Positions 16,447-24,229 of a stretch of DNA of 64,000 nucleotides are shown here, in pieces. Under the pieces are notes generated by a model that made no database searches, was not told the origin of the DNA, and saw only the letters and a program-made list of their open reading frames with translations. The position numbers and the translations under genes are program-made. This stretch comes from Tenacibaculum agarivorans (GTDB taxonomy: Bacteria; Bacteroidota; Bacteroidia; Flavobacteriales; Flavobacteriaceae), in assembly GCF_001936575.1 (NCBI RefSeq), contig NZ_MSMP01000026.1, positions 1 to 64,000 on the forward strand. The letters run 5' to 3'. The stretch's first letter is position 1. Each line of letters starts with the position of its first letter.

Positions 16447-16480
16447 AATTTAAAAAAATAAAAGCGAACCGAAGCTCGCT
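16447..16480 (-). terminator. terminator of the cysteine-rich GG peptide gene
   Basis: On the minus strand, AGCGAGC and GTTCGCT close on a TTCG tetraloop (16463-16480), followed by a T-rich stretch. Confidence 0.8.
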
Positions 16481-16490
16481 TATTAACAAT

Positions 16491-16652
16491 TTAAAAACCA
16501 AATGGTATGCAAGCACAAGTTTCTGTATTAAAAGTAAGTCCGGTTGGGCACATTCCTCTTGGATTATTAGAACAACCAGTATTTCCGCCATTAATGGTCT
16601 TTTGCTCTACTTTGTTCAGCGTTTTACCTAAGGTTACAACATTTTTTAACAT
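16491..16652 (-). CDS. double-glycine leader peptide, cysteine-rich core (53 aa)
   Basis: A 53-residue ORF too short for routine calling. The leader (residues 1-23) reads MLKNVVTLGKTLNKVEQKTI then NGG, the pattern of bacteriocin-like or natural-product precursor peptides common in Bacteroidota. The 30-residue core has four cysteines (positions 27, 35, 46 and 48) plus many Gly, Asn, Pro and Thr. Cleavage after GG and disulfide formation or further modification are plausible but inferred. It has its own terminator (TTCG tetraloop) downstream. No modification enzyme or transporter is adjacent. Confidence 0.75.
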   Translation of the reverse strand: MLKNVVTLGKTLNKVEQKTINGGNTGCSNNPRGMCPTGLTFNTETCACIPFGF

Positions 16653-16819
16653 AATAAAAGTTTTTAAGATTATCAGATGAAACTAAAAAATAAACAAAGA
16701 GTATTTTAATGCAATGCATAAATGACAGCAATCATTAATGATTTGTGATGTTTTAGTGTAAATATGATTGTTACTTTTATACTCTTCTACTCAGTCTCTC
16801 ATGCAGAATAAAAAAAGAA

Positions 16820-16841
16820 AAACTCCTCATTAGAGGAGTTT
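16820..16841. terminator. bidirectional terminator-like hairpin
   Basis: The stem AAACTCCTC/GAGGAGTTT with loop ATTA has T-rich sequence on both strands. It ends the 69-aa GG peptide gene on the minus strand. Confidence 0.85.
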
Positions 16842-16877
16842 TTTTATTAAGAATAATAAGGAGGTTAATTAATCTTT

Positions 16878-17087
16878 TTATTGCATAGCACCATCATAGA
16901 ACTCAACTTTCCCACCAGTTTTAACACAGTGATCACCTGCGAGAAATTCTGCTTGAGAAGTCTTGTAACTTAAATCCCAACCTAAACCGTCAGAATAAGT
17001 ACATTTAACACGCCCTCCGCTAATTGTTTTTAATTCGGAGTTGTCAAGTTTTTTTACCCCGTTTAAGTTTAAAAAAGAGTTTTTCAT
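16878..17087 (-). CDS. double-glycine leader peptide (69 aa)
   Basis: The 69-residue product has a leader whose end reads VKKLDNSELKTISGG (cleavage expected after residue 25). This closely resembles the GG-type natural-product precursor leaders of Bacteroidota, which have a Leu-x-x-x-Glu-Leu-Lys-x-Ile-x-Gly-Gly pattern. The core of about 44 residues contains two cysteines and aromatic residues. Its function (bacteriocin, signal or other secreted peptide) is unknown. It lies between the other two peptides and the LpxL-like gene, in the same direction, and is followed by a strong hairpin terminator. Confidence 0.75.
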   Translation of the reverse strand: MKNSFLNLNGVKKLDNSELKTISGGRVKCTYSDGLGWDLSYKTSQAEFLAGDHCVKTGGKVEFYDGAMQ

Positions 17088-17160
17088 GATAAATTATCTT
17101 TTAGTTTACGTTAACACGTTCTGTAAAAAGATAATTTGTTACTATAAAAAATGAAGAAAT

Positions 17161-18063
17161 TTATTTTTTATATTTTTCTAGCCATTCATTGTATCTATGC
17201 TTGTGCTTAAAACGTTTATGAGTCCACAAATAATTTTCAGGTTGTTCTTTTACTTTTTCTTCTATAAGCTGTAAGTATTTATCTGTGATCTGGTAATTTT
17301 CAAATTCTTTTGGAGTTTCAGTAATTACTTCAAAAGTAGTTTCATAATACCCACGTTTTATTTTTTTAGTGGTGTAATTAATTACAGCCATATCAAACTT
17401 TTTAGCAAGTATTTCAGCACCAGTATGTACAGGTACTTTAACGCCAAAAAATTCTTGCCAGTGATAAGCTTTGTGTACTACAGGAGATTGATCGCTCAAT
17501 AATATATAGGCGCCCTTGATGCCTTTTTTCATGTTTCTAAACATTTCAGGAACCATTTCAGAAGTCTTATATGCAATTAAATCAAATTTAGTTCTAGACT
17601 TTTTCATAAAGCTATTAAAGTATTTGTTCTTAATAGCAGTGTAAGCTCCGAATATATTTGTTTCAGAGACCAGAGGCATAGAAACAGACCATTCCCAATT
17701 ATTTAAATGTGCACCTGTTAAAATTATATTTTTATTATGACTAGCAACGGTATTTAAAACTTCTGGGTTTGTGAACTTGTATCTCTTTGATACTTCTTTT
17801 TCTGAGATTGAAAAAGCTTTGATACTTTCTACGATAAAATCACCAAAATGGCGTAAACTTTTCTTACGAATAATTTTGAGTTCAGTATCCGTTTTTTCAG
17901 GGAAAGCTAATTTTAAATTATCATACACAACATCTTTTCGGTATTTAACTACATAAAATACAATGATAAAAATAAAATCAGATATGAGATATAATACTCG
18001 CATAGGTAGTCTTGATATAACCCACAAAATAGGGTAAACTATGATAAATGCTAATAGTTGCAT
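17161..18063 (-). CDS. lipid A late acyltransferase (LpxL/HtrB family)
   Basis: A 300-residue inner-membrane acyltransferase with an N-terminal hydrophobic segment (4-38) and the catalytic HX4E motif at H119-E124 in GAHLNNWEW. Further conserved blocks are ILLSDQSP and the C-terminal YLWTHKRFKHKHR. The family transfers acyl chains from acyl-ACP to lipid A. Which chain this member adds cannot be read from the sequence. It is divergent from the rhomboid gene and transcribed toward the GG peptide genes. Confidence 0.9.
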   Translation of the reverse strand: MQLLAFIIVYPILWVISRLPMRVLYLISDFIFIIVFYVVKYRKDVVYDNLKLAFPEKTDTELKIIRKKSLRHFGDFIVESIKAFSISEKEVSKRYKFTNPEVLNTVASHNKNIILTGAHLNNWEWSVSMPLVSETNIFGAYTAIKNKYFNSFMKKSRTKFDLIAYKTSEMVPEMFRNMKKGIKGAYILLSDQSPVVHKAYHWQEFFGVKVPVHTGAEILAKKFDMAVINYTTKKIKRGYYETTFEVITETPKEFENYQITDKYLQLIEEKVKEQPENYLWTHKRFKHKHRYNEWLEKYKK

Positions 18064-18172
18064 GCTAAATATAAAGTTTAGGCAAATATCGCATTTAATT
18101 CTTAAAAAGATAAGGTCAAAAAGTTTTGCTTATTTTTGTAGTCTACAAAATTAAATACAACTTTTATTGTCT

Positions 18173-18814
18173 ATGAATAAAATTATATTAGGTATTATTA
18201 TAGCTAATGTTTTGGCTTCTTTTAAGGGATTTGAAGATGTTAATTTTTTCAATAAATTCAAATTTCAAGTAGGGAAAATTCTTTCAGGAGAGAAAATAAG
18301 AATGCTTACTTCAGGATTTTTACATGCAGACTGGATTCATTTAGGGTTTAATATGTATGCGTTATATATTTTCGGAAGATCAGTAGCTGGAAGTTTTGGA
18401 AATAGTAGTTTCTTAATCATATATTTTGCTAGTTTATTAGCAGGGAGTATGTATTCTTTAAGCCAGCATAAAAATGATTATTACTATTCAGCAGTTGGAG
18501 CGTCGGGAGCTGTTTCAGGAATTGTATTTTCAGCAATAATGTTGTATCCAGAAATGGAATTAATGATGTTGCCAATTCCAATACCAATTCCAGGTTATAT
18601 TTTCGGAATGGGGTATTTGCTATATTCTATTTATGGAATGAAAAAACAACTAGGTAATATTGGACATTCAGCACACTTAGGAGGAGCAATTGGAGGATAC
18701 GTAGTCACATTATTATTAAAACCAGAAGTAATAAGTAATAATCCAACAATGATAATTGTAATGGGCGCAATTGTTGGTGGATTATTGTTTTTTGGAGATA
18801 AATTAGAAAAATAA
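18173..18814 (+). CDS. rhomboid-family intramembrane serine protease
   Basis: The ATG at 18173 gives 213 residues (a TTG two codons upstream is possible). Six transmembrane helices are apparent. The rhomboid signature is complete: FLHADWIHLGFNM (H51, H56, N60) in the oxyanion region, nucleophile S111 in GASGAVSG and catalytic H168 in GHSAHLGG. Rhomboids cleave membrane-protein helices in the inner membrane. The substrate is unknown. The gene ends 1 nt before the convergent hypothetical gene, so their transcripts probably overlap. Confidence 0.93.
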   Translation: MNKIILGIIIANVLASFKGFEDVNFFNKFKFQVGKILSGEKIRMLTSGFLHADWIHLGFNMYALYIFGRSVAGSFGNSSFLIIYFASLLAGSMYSLSQHKNDYYYSAVGASGAVSGIVFSAIMLYPEMELMMLPIPIPIPGYIFGMGYLLYSIYGMKKQLGNIGHSAHLGGAIGGYVVTLLLKPEVISNNPTMIIVMGAIVGGLLFFGDKLEK

Positions 18815-18815
18815 T

Positions 18816-19283
18816 CTAGAGATTAAATTTAGCATTTTTCTCTTTTATGATTTTATCAAATGAGCTTTTAGAAATACCTAAACGCTCATGAGGTTTAATT
18901 GTTGGATCAATTTTGCTTTCAGATATAGCGTTTTCTACGAGCTTATTGCAATCTTTAGGATGTTTTTCTTTGTAAGTAAAGAAAGAGCGTTCTAGAGCTT
19001 CGTCTTCAAGTTTTTGAAGTAAATGAATAGGTTTACTTTTAATATTCCACCAATAGGGTGCATTTCCATGTGGTTTGTGGTGCTCGTCAATTGCCGCTAG
19101 TCCTAGTAATCGTAAAGGATCTTCAGCTTTAATAATAGTTTCATCTCTAGTTGCTGTGTAAATAATTGGTTCATTATCGTCTTTTTCATAAGCTCCAAAA
19201 TCAACTTTAATTTTCCACCCTTGTAAATCAAGAAGGGCAATACAGGAACTATATACATTTACATGATCTGATAATAAAGGCAT
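18816..19283 (-). CDS. conserved hypothetical protein (155 aa)
   Basis: A 155-residue soluble protein without signal peptide or membrane segment. I recognise no family. The N-terminal part resembles a small alpha/beta domain (IALLDLQGWKIKVDFGAYEKDDNEPIIYTATRDETI), the middle has a conserved-looking WWNIK motif, and the C-terminus is basic and helical. It is convergent with the rhomboid gene and lies just downstream of tRNA-Gly on the same strand, separated from it by the tRNA terminator. Confidence 0.7.
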   Translation of the reverse strand: MPLLSDHVNVYSSCIALLDLQGWKIKVDFGAYEKDDNEPIIYTATRDETIIKAEDPLRLLGLAAIDEHHKPHGNAPYWWNIKSKPIHLLQKLEDEALERSFFTYKEKHPKDCNKLVENAISESKIDPTIKPHERLGISKSSFDKIIKEKNAKFNL

Positions 19284-19312
19284 ATTGATAAAAAATTAAG
19301 TGTAGGGTAAAA

Positions 19313-19343
19313 ATAAAAAAAACCGAAACAAAATGTTTCGGTT
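19313..19343 (-). terminator. terminator of tRNA-Gly
   Basis: On the minus strand the stem AACCGAAAC/GTTTCGGTT is followed by a T-rich tract. Confidence 0.9.
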
Positions 19344-19348
19344 TTTTG

Positions 19349-19421
19349 AGCGGGAGACCGGGTTCGAACCGGCGACATTCAGCTTGGAAGGCTGACGCTC
19401 TACCAACTGAGCTACTCCCGC
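19349..19421 (-). tRNA. tRNA-Gly (TCC)
   Basis: A 73-nt cloverleaf on the minus strand: acceptor GCGGGAG pairs perfectly with CTCCCGC, the D-arm is GCTC/GAGC, the anticodon loop CTTCCAA gives TCC, and the T-arm is GCCGG TTCGAAC CCGGT. No CCA is encoded. Confidence 0.96.
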
Positions 19422-19437
19422 GTCGGTATTGCGGGTG

Positions 19438-19467
19438 CAAATATAAGACCTTTTTTTAATTCCACAA
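19438..19467 (-). promoter_or_regulatory. promoter of tRNA-Gly
   Basis: On the minus strand TTG (19465-19467), a 19-nt spacer and TATATTTG (19438-19445). It has the same core and start-region sequence as the tRNA-His promoter. Confidence 0.9.
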
Positions 19468-19485
19468 CTTTTTTAAAGAAAAAAT

Positions 19486-19932
19486 CTAATAAAATTTTCC
19501 GTCTTCTCTCAAAACTTTCAAAAAATGAAAAGCATAAATATTAAAACCTTCATTGTAGTAAAACTTATGTGATTTAGTATTAGAGGTATAGGTGTTTAGT
19601 TCCATAGATTCACATCCTTTTGCCTTGGTGTGTTTGTAAATCCATTCAAAAAATAATTTTCCCAATCCTTTTCCTCTATATTCTTCTGAAATAATAACAT
19701 GATCAGGTTCTACACTCTTACCAATGTAATGTCTCGTGGAATACCATAAACCACAGATACCAATCATTTTGGTATCTTCAAAAACAGCAACGCATTCATA
19801 GTTCGGGGATTTTCCCATTTCAATAACTCTTTTTTCTAAAATATCAGGAGGAGTTTTTGTATTGATTTTGGATAATAATGGTAAAATACTAAGTATCTTG
19901 TCCGGTGGAATTGTTTTATATGATAAATTCAT
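19486..19932 (-). CDS. GNAT-family N-acetyltransferase
   Basis: A 148-residue single-domain GNAT fold. Motif A, which binds acetyl-CoA, is EEYRGKGLGKLFF (about 83-95), preceded by the DHVIISEE strand. The C-terminal ELNTYTSNTKSHKFYYNEGF matches motif B. The acceptor substrate is unknown. Its start codon faces the start of another GNAT gene only 3 nt away (if that gene starts at 19936), so the two divergent genes have no free intergenic promoter space. Confidence 0.9.
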   Translation of the reverse strand: MNLSYKTIPPDKILSILPLLSKINTKTPPDILEKRVIEMGKSPNYECVAVFEDTKMIGICGLWYSTRHYIGKSVEPDHVIISEEYRGKGLGKLFFEWIYKHTKAKGCESMELNTYTSNTKSHKFYYNEGFNIYAFHFLKVLREDGKFY

Positions 19933-19935
19933 TTG

Positions 19936-20370
19936 ATGATTATGGTTTTAGTAAAAAAAATAACTGCTGAAGAAACCTACTTTCTAAGACAGGAAATACT
20001 ACGTAAAAATATTGATTTACCTCATACTTTTGATGGAGATTTAGATGAAACTACTATTCATTTAGGAGTTTTTGATGATGAAACTTTAGTTTGTATAGGA
20101 AGTTTTATGAAAAATGATATTGAAGAATTAAAAGGAAAACAATATCAGTTAAGAGGTATGGCTACATCATCAGAAGCTAGAGGTAAAGGGTATGGAAAGG
20201 AATTACTAAACTTTGCGACCAATGAATTGCGTAATTTAGGGATAAACTTTTTATGGTGTAATGCTAGAGAAGTTGCAATTAAATTTTACGAGAAAAATCA
20301 ATTCAAAATTATGGGGGATAAGTTTGTAAATAAAGTTGGACCTCATTACAAAATGTATAAATCATTATGA
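19936..20370 (+). CDS. GNAT-family N-acetyltransferase
   Basis: A GNAT protein of about 144 residues, with the acetyl-CoA-binding motif SSEARGKGYGKELLNF and the terminal WCNAREVAIKFYEKNQF. Start candidates are ATG 19936 and ATG 19942; the second gives the more typical start MVLVKKITAEETY. It is only distantly similar to the divergent neighbour. Its stop overlaps the start of the metallo-beta-lactamase-fold gene by 4 nt, indicating co-transcription and translational coupling. The substrate is unknown. Confidence 0.88.
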   Translation: MIMVLVKKITAEETYFLRQEILRKNIDLPHTFDGDLDETTIHLGVFDDETLVCIGSFMKNDIEELKGKQYQLRGMATSSEARGKGYGKELLNFATNELRNLGINFLWCNAREVAIKFYEKNQFKIMGDKFVNKVGPHYKMYKSL

Positions 20371-21266
20371 AGATAGTAGTAAGCTTTTTGTTTTTTTTAT
20401 TTCTGTTAGGATCAGTTATGAGTCATGCTCAGAAGAAAGAAGTAAAAATAGAACCTATAAAAATTACAGAAAGTATTTACATGTTAAAAGGTCAAGGAGG
20501 TAATATAGGTCTTTTTGTAGGTGAAGATGGAGCTTTTATGATAGATGATCAGTTTGCACATCTGACTCCGAAAATTTTGAAGGCAATAAAAAATATTACA
20601 GATCAACCAGTAAAATATTTGATCAATACACATTGGCATGGAGACCATACTGGAGGAAATGAAAATATGAGTAAAGAAGGAGCGGTCATTATTTCACATA
20701 AAAATGTAAGAAAAAGAATGAGTGTGGAGAATGTAGTTAGAGGAAAGAAGCGACCAGCTTCTCCTAAAGAAGCTTTACCAATTATTACATTTACTGAAGA
20801 TATGATGGTTCACTTTAATGGGGAAGATGTTTTAGTTTCACATGTGCATAATGCACATACAGATGGAGATGCTCATGTGTATTTTACCAAAAGTAATGTA
20901 TTGCATATGGGAGATACTTATTTTCAAGGAAAATATCCATTTATTGATCTAGCTAGTGGAGGAAGTATTGACGGGTATATTGCTTCTGCAGAGAAAGGAT
21001 TACTTATGATAGATGAAACTACTGTAATTATACCAGGACATAGAAACATATCTAATAAAAAAGAGTTAATTGCGTACAAAGAAATGTTGGTTGTATTGAG
21101 GGATAGAGTGAAAAGCAAAATAGAAGAAGGTAAAACCCTTGAAGAAATAAAAGAAGACACGTCAATAACCAAAGAATATGACGATAAAAAGTATGGAGAT
21201 TGGTTTATAACTTCTGAAGGAATCAGAGAAACCATTTATAGAAGTTTAACTCAAAAAGAGAAATAA
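20367..21266 (+). CDS. secreted MBL-fold metallo-hydrolase
   Basis: A 299-residue protein with a signal peptide (1-22) and a metallo-beta-lactamase fold. The zinc motif HWHGDH is at residues 89-94 with further ligand candidates in HVHNAHTDGDAHV, HMGDTYF and IPGHRN. The overall pattern is that of the general MBL-fold hydrolase group found in many Bacteroidota, so beta-lactamase activity should not be assumed. It is probably periplasmic. It overlaps the GNAT gene by 4 nt and is convergent with the glycosyltransferase operon. Confidence 0.9.
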   Translation: MKIVVSFLFFLFLLGSVMSHAQKKEVKIEPIKITESIYMLKGQGGNIGLFVGEDGAFMIDDQFAHLTPKILKAIKNITDQPVKYLINTHWHGDHTGGNENMSKEGAVIISHKNVRKRMSVENVVRGKKRPASPKEALPIITFTEDMMVHFNGEDVLVSHVHNAHTDGDAHVYFTKSNVLHMGDTYFQGKYPFIDLASGGSIDGYIASAEKGLLMIDETTVIIPGHRNISNKKELIAYKEMLVVLRDRVKSKIEEGKTLEEIKEDTSITKEYDDKKYGDWFITSEGIRETIYRSLTQKEK

Positions 21267-21284
21267 TTCTTTTATCATTAAAAA

Positions 21285-22097
21285 TTATAGAGATAATATG
21301 TTTTTCCTTTTAAACTGATCATCAAATCTTCTTTTAAAAGGAATTACATGTTGTTTTTGTCTAAAATTAATGGTCTCCATACAGCTGTTAAACCCACAAC
21401 CAGAAAATATTTTCTCTGCTTCTGCTAACAATTCATTCTTAGTCTCTTCCCTATAAATTAATGTAGTATACTCTTTTAAGTATTGTACAGGGAAATCTAC
21501 ATATGTTTGAATATATATATGTTGGTTTTTTCGATATAATAAAGCTTGTTTGTAAAGTAGCATAACTTCTTTTAAAGGAGCAGAGTGTAAAACTAAAAAG
21601 TACGGTTTTTTAGGTTTGATACTAAATATGTTATTTTTTCTTTTTGGTTTTAATCTTAAATCTTCTTTGTGTGTGTATGCATAATTTTCTATAGAAATTC
21701 CTTGTTCAAGAGTATAGATAATATCATAGGTAATGCAGTTGTATTTTAATGTATAGTTATTGTTTAAAATTCTTGCCAATAAAACAAATTGTAAGCCTTT
21801 GGTTTTTTTGAGGAAATCATTTAATTCACCGTAAAACCCCGCGTAAAAAACATCTATAACAAAAGTAGAGATTGTATATTTTTTAACACATATATTTAAA
21901 AATGTATGTATTTCATGTTTATTTTTAAAAAAATCATCTTCCTTTTGTATTATGATAGCTGTATTTGGAAAATAATTTTTATAACTAGAGTTAGTAATAA
22001 TTACACACTTTTCTAAAGGAATATTTTTTGTGTGAATAAAATCCCTAACTCTAGTTAAATGTCCTAATCCAGAACCATAAACATAAAATAGATACAT
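21285..22097 (-). CDS. GT28/MurG-like glycosyltransferase-related protein
   Basis: The 270-residue product opens with MYLFYVYGSGLGHLTRV, like the glycine-rich GHxxR start of MurG-type GT-B enzymes. Near the C-terminus IFSGCGFNSCMETINF resembles the nucleotide-sugar-binding loop of that group (GGxNSxxE). At 270 residues it is shorter than MurG (about 360), and the C-terminus stops soon after the loop, so it may be a compact or reduced member. It is the last gene of a seven-gene minus-strand operon and overlaps the previous gene by 1 nt. Substrate is unknown. Confidence 0.65.
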   Translation of the reverse strand: MYLFYVYGSGLGHLTRVRDFIHTKNIPLEKCVIITNSSYKNYFPNTAIIIQKEDDFFKNKHEIHTFLNICVKKYTISTFVIDVFYAGFYGELNDFLKKTKGLQFVLLARILNNNYTLKYNCITYDIIYTLEQGISIENYAYTHKEDLRLKPKRKNNIFSIKPKKPYFLVLHSAPLKEVMLLYKQALLYRKNQHIYIQTYVDFPVQYLKEYTTLIYREETKNELLAEAEKIFSGCGFNSCMETINFRQKQHVIPFKRRFDDQFKRKNILSL

Positions 22098-22711
22098 TAT
22101 AGCTTATTTAATAATTCAGCTAATAAGAATAATTTATGTTCGTCAGGAATTTCATTTATAGCCAATAAAGCAACTGCATAATTTTCTTGAGAAGAGGAAA
22201 GTGTAAATGCTTCTTTGTCGTTAACTAAAACAGAAGTCCCATCAATTTTTACGATATATAATTCTTCCTCGTTTCTTTTTACTTTAATCTTGTTTTCATA
22301 TGAACGAATAACAAAAGCATTTGTATTTTCTTCATTATCTGAAATCTTAATTTTATCAGGGTAAATTTTTACTTTCCATAATAAATTAGAGTTTTTATCA
22401 CGAAGTTTTAGTCCTTCTTCTTTAAACTTTACTTCGTATTTCATCTGTCCATTCGTATAAAACTTATGTTTATCTGGCTTAGCTTTATGCGTATAGCTTT
22501 TCCCTTTAGAAATAATTTTTATCGGTTGTAGGTTAAAACCACCTAATATGTTACCATCTGCTTTTTTTATTTCTAAATCTAAACTTTGTGAATTAGTAAT
22601 AGAGGTAGAGGTAGTTTCTATGTTTGTGCTTGAAGTACTCGATTTTGTTGATGTTTTACAGCTTAAAAATAAAAAGGAGAAAACGAGCAAGGTTGTTAAA
22701 GTTTTTTTCAT
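22097..22711 (-). CDS. putative lipoprotein of unknown function
   Basis: A 204-residue protein with a lipoprotein signal (lipobox FLFLSC, Cys18), then a Ser/Thr-rich linker (about 20-45), as in many outer-membrane lipoproteins. The rest is a beta-rich domain with repeated strands (YEVKFKEEGLKLRDKNSNLLWKVK), a pattern reminiscent of toast-rack or MORN-like sheets. I recognise no family. It overlaps the upstream glycosyltransferase gene by 4 nt and the downstream gene by 1 nt, so it belongs to the same transcript. Confidence 0.75.
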   Translation of the reverse strand: MKKTLTTLLVFSFLFLSCKTSTKSSTSSTNIETTSTSITNSQSLDLEIKKADGNILGGFNLQPIKIISKGKSYTHKAKPDKHKFYTNGQMKYEVKFKEEGLKLRDKNSNLLWKVKIYPDKIKISDNEENTNAFVIRSYENKIKVKRNEEELYIVKIDGTSVLVNDKEAFTLSSSQENYAVALLAINEIPDEHKLFLLAELLNKL

Positions 22712-23811
22712 GATTGTAGTATGTTTAAATAGTTTAAAATTTCTTTCTCTTCAGTATAAACTGTTTGGATTTTCTCATATAAAGAATTGCTAACCTTGTT
22801 TTTTTCATCTTCAGACATACGATGCATTTTAAGGAGTACATCTAATAAAGTTAAAGGTTGTAAAGGATTATATAAAAAACCATCTAAATTATCAGTTATA
22901 ACGTCTTTTATACCTCCAATATTTGAACCTAAAACTAAATTTTTTGTAGCACCAGCCTCTAATAAAACATTAGGCATTCCATCATAAAAAGAAGGAATAG
23001 CTACAATATTTACGGCATGATAAAAAACTAACAGTTCATTTTGATTAGCAAAAGGGTAAAAGGCAATATTTACATCTAAATCTGTTAAGAGTTGTTGAGT
23101 TTCACTGCTTACATCACCAATCATACAGATTATATAATCATCTTTATATGGGAATTTAGAAAAGGTTTCTGTGAAATTTAAAATTCCCTTTTTTTCTTTC
23201 AGTTGTCCAATAATAGCTATTGGTATTTTTTTTTGAAAAGAATTTTGTAGTTCTTGAATTTTATTGAAATGACTGGAAGAAGCTTTCCATAAAGATGTAT
23301 TAATTCCGTTTGGAGTAAAATAAGAATTATTATGCGTAACTAAACGATCAATTTTAGCTGCTTTTTCACCAGTTACGGAAAAAACATAATCGGAATTTTC
23401 TAAAGCGTACAATAAATGATCTCTTCGTTTGGAAAAAATTCCCTCATCAAAATCATTTCCTCTAATAAAAGTGATTAGCTTTTTTGAGGTCCATTTCGCT
23501 AAAATTGGCCCCAAATTAATAGGTAAAGTTCCACCGAAAGCACCGATATGAGTAATTTTAGATAAAAATGGAAGTTGCATAATAAATTCTGAAGCTAACG
23601 AAAGTGTGAATTCTTCTGAGTTTTGAATAGGTATGGCTGTGTATGTTCCATTAACCATACTTATAGTGTCAAACTTTTTTCTTCTATTGGTAAAATGAAT
23701 AACATGTACCTCTATAGCATTATTTCTTAAATTACGAACTAATCGATCGCATGAAACAGACATTCCACCTTTACTAGGCGGGTAATTTTTAGTAATAAGT
23801 AATATGGTCAT
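22708..23811 (-). CDS. family 4 glycosyltransferase
   Basis: A 367-residue GT-B glycosyltransferase. The N-terminal domain begins with ITKNYPPSKGGMSVSCDRL, a classic GT4 acceptor-side start. The C-terminal domain includes IAIIGQLKEKKGILNF, then IPSFYDGMPNVLLEAGATK, where the EX7E-type donor site lies (the position of the first Glu is taken by Asp or Gly, so it deviates), and GSNIGGIKDVI. It is cytoplasmic and probably elongates a surface glycan with the two other glycosyltransferases of this operon. It overlaps its neighbours on both sides. Confidence 0.9.
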   Translation of the reverse strand: MTILLITKNYPPSKGGMSVSCDRLVRNLRNNAIEVHVIHFTNRRKKFDTISMVNGTYTAIPIQNSEEFTLSLASEFIMQLPFLSKITHIGAFGGTLPINLGPILAKWTSKKLITFIRGNDFDEGIFSKRRDHLLYALENSDYVFSVTGEKAAKIDRLVTHNNSYFTPNGINTSLWKASSSHFNKIQELQNSFQKKIPIAIIGQLKEKKGILNFTETFSKFPYKDDYIICMIGDVSSETQQLLTDLDVNIAFYPFANQNELLVFYHAVNIVAIPSFYDGMPNVLLEAGATKNLVLGSNIGGIKDVITDNLDGFLYNPLQPLTLLDVLLKMHRMSEDEKNKVSNSLYEKIQTVYTEEKEILNYLNILQS

Positions 23812-24224
23812 TAGCTATCAAAATAAGCATCATCGTCATCATAATCGTGAAAGTAGGTGCTATGTGTAGTGTCAAATAAGCTTCCATAATCTTCAGCCAT
23901 AAATACCATGTAAGGATATTCTTTATGGAAACGTTCAATCATTTTTCTTCTCCAAACAGCTCTATCTTTAGAATACAATTCAATATCATTAGTGAGTCTG
24001 GCATCTAGCTCAGTAAAACAACTAAGACATAAAATTCCCTTACTATCTCTAATGACATTAGTAGCAATGTTAGTATTAGTATATGTGAAAATTTGATCAG
24101 CCTTAAATGAATGTACACTACATATTTTTTTCGAACATTTACTACATTCAGTAGTAGCTTCATTTTCACATTGTCGGACGACAAATAATCCTGTATATTC
24201 TTCGCAATATTGTATTGTTTTCAT
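23811..24224 (-). CDS. small zinc-ribbon/B-box-like protein
   Basis: The ATG at 24224 gives 137 residues; the upstream in-frame start overlaps the preceding gene. The N-terminal half carries a regular Cys/His array (CENEATTECSKCSKKICSVH, then LCLSC further on) that looks like a B-box or treble-clef zinc-binding module. The C-terminus is very acidic and aromatic (YFHDYDDDDAYFDS). There is no signal peptide or membrane helix. Function is unknown; it may be a protein-binding adaptor for the membrane protein encoded just upstream. That is a guess from position only. Confidence 0.7.
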   Translation of the reverse strand: MKTIQYCEEYTGLFVVRQCENEATTECSKCSKKICSVHSFKADQIFTYTNTNIATNVIRDSKGILCLSCFTELDARLTNDIELYSKDRAVWRRKMIERFHKEYPYMVFMAEDYGSLFDTTHSTYFHDYDDDDAYFDS

Positions 24225-24229
24225 AGTAA

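Noticed and set aside
16403-16591. Longer N-terminal extension of the 34-aa GG peptide frame
   Set aside because: The extension crosses a TTCG-loop terminator and overlaps the 53-aa GG peptide gene in another frame. The ATG at 16402 gives a sensible leader.
20367-21266. MBL-fold protein as an antibiotic-resistance beta-lactamase
   Set aside because: The HXHXDH motif is shared by the whole fold; nothing specific to beta-lactamases is visible, so only a general hydrolase is called.
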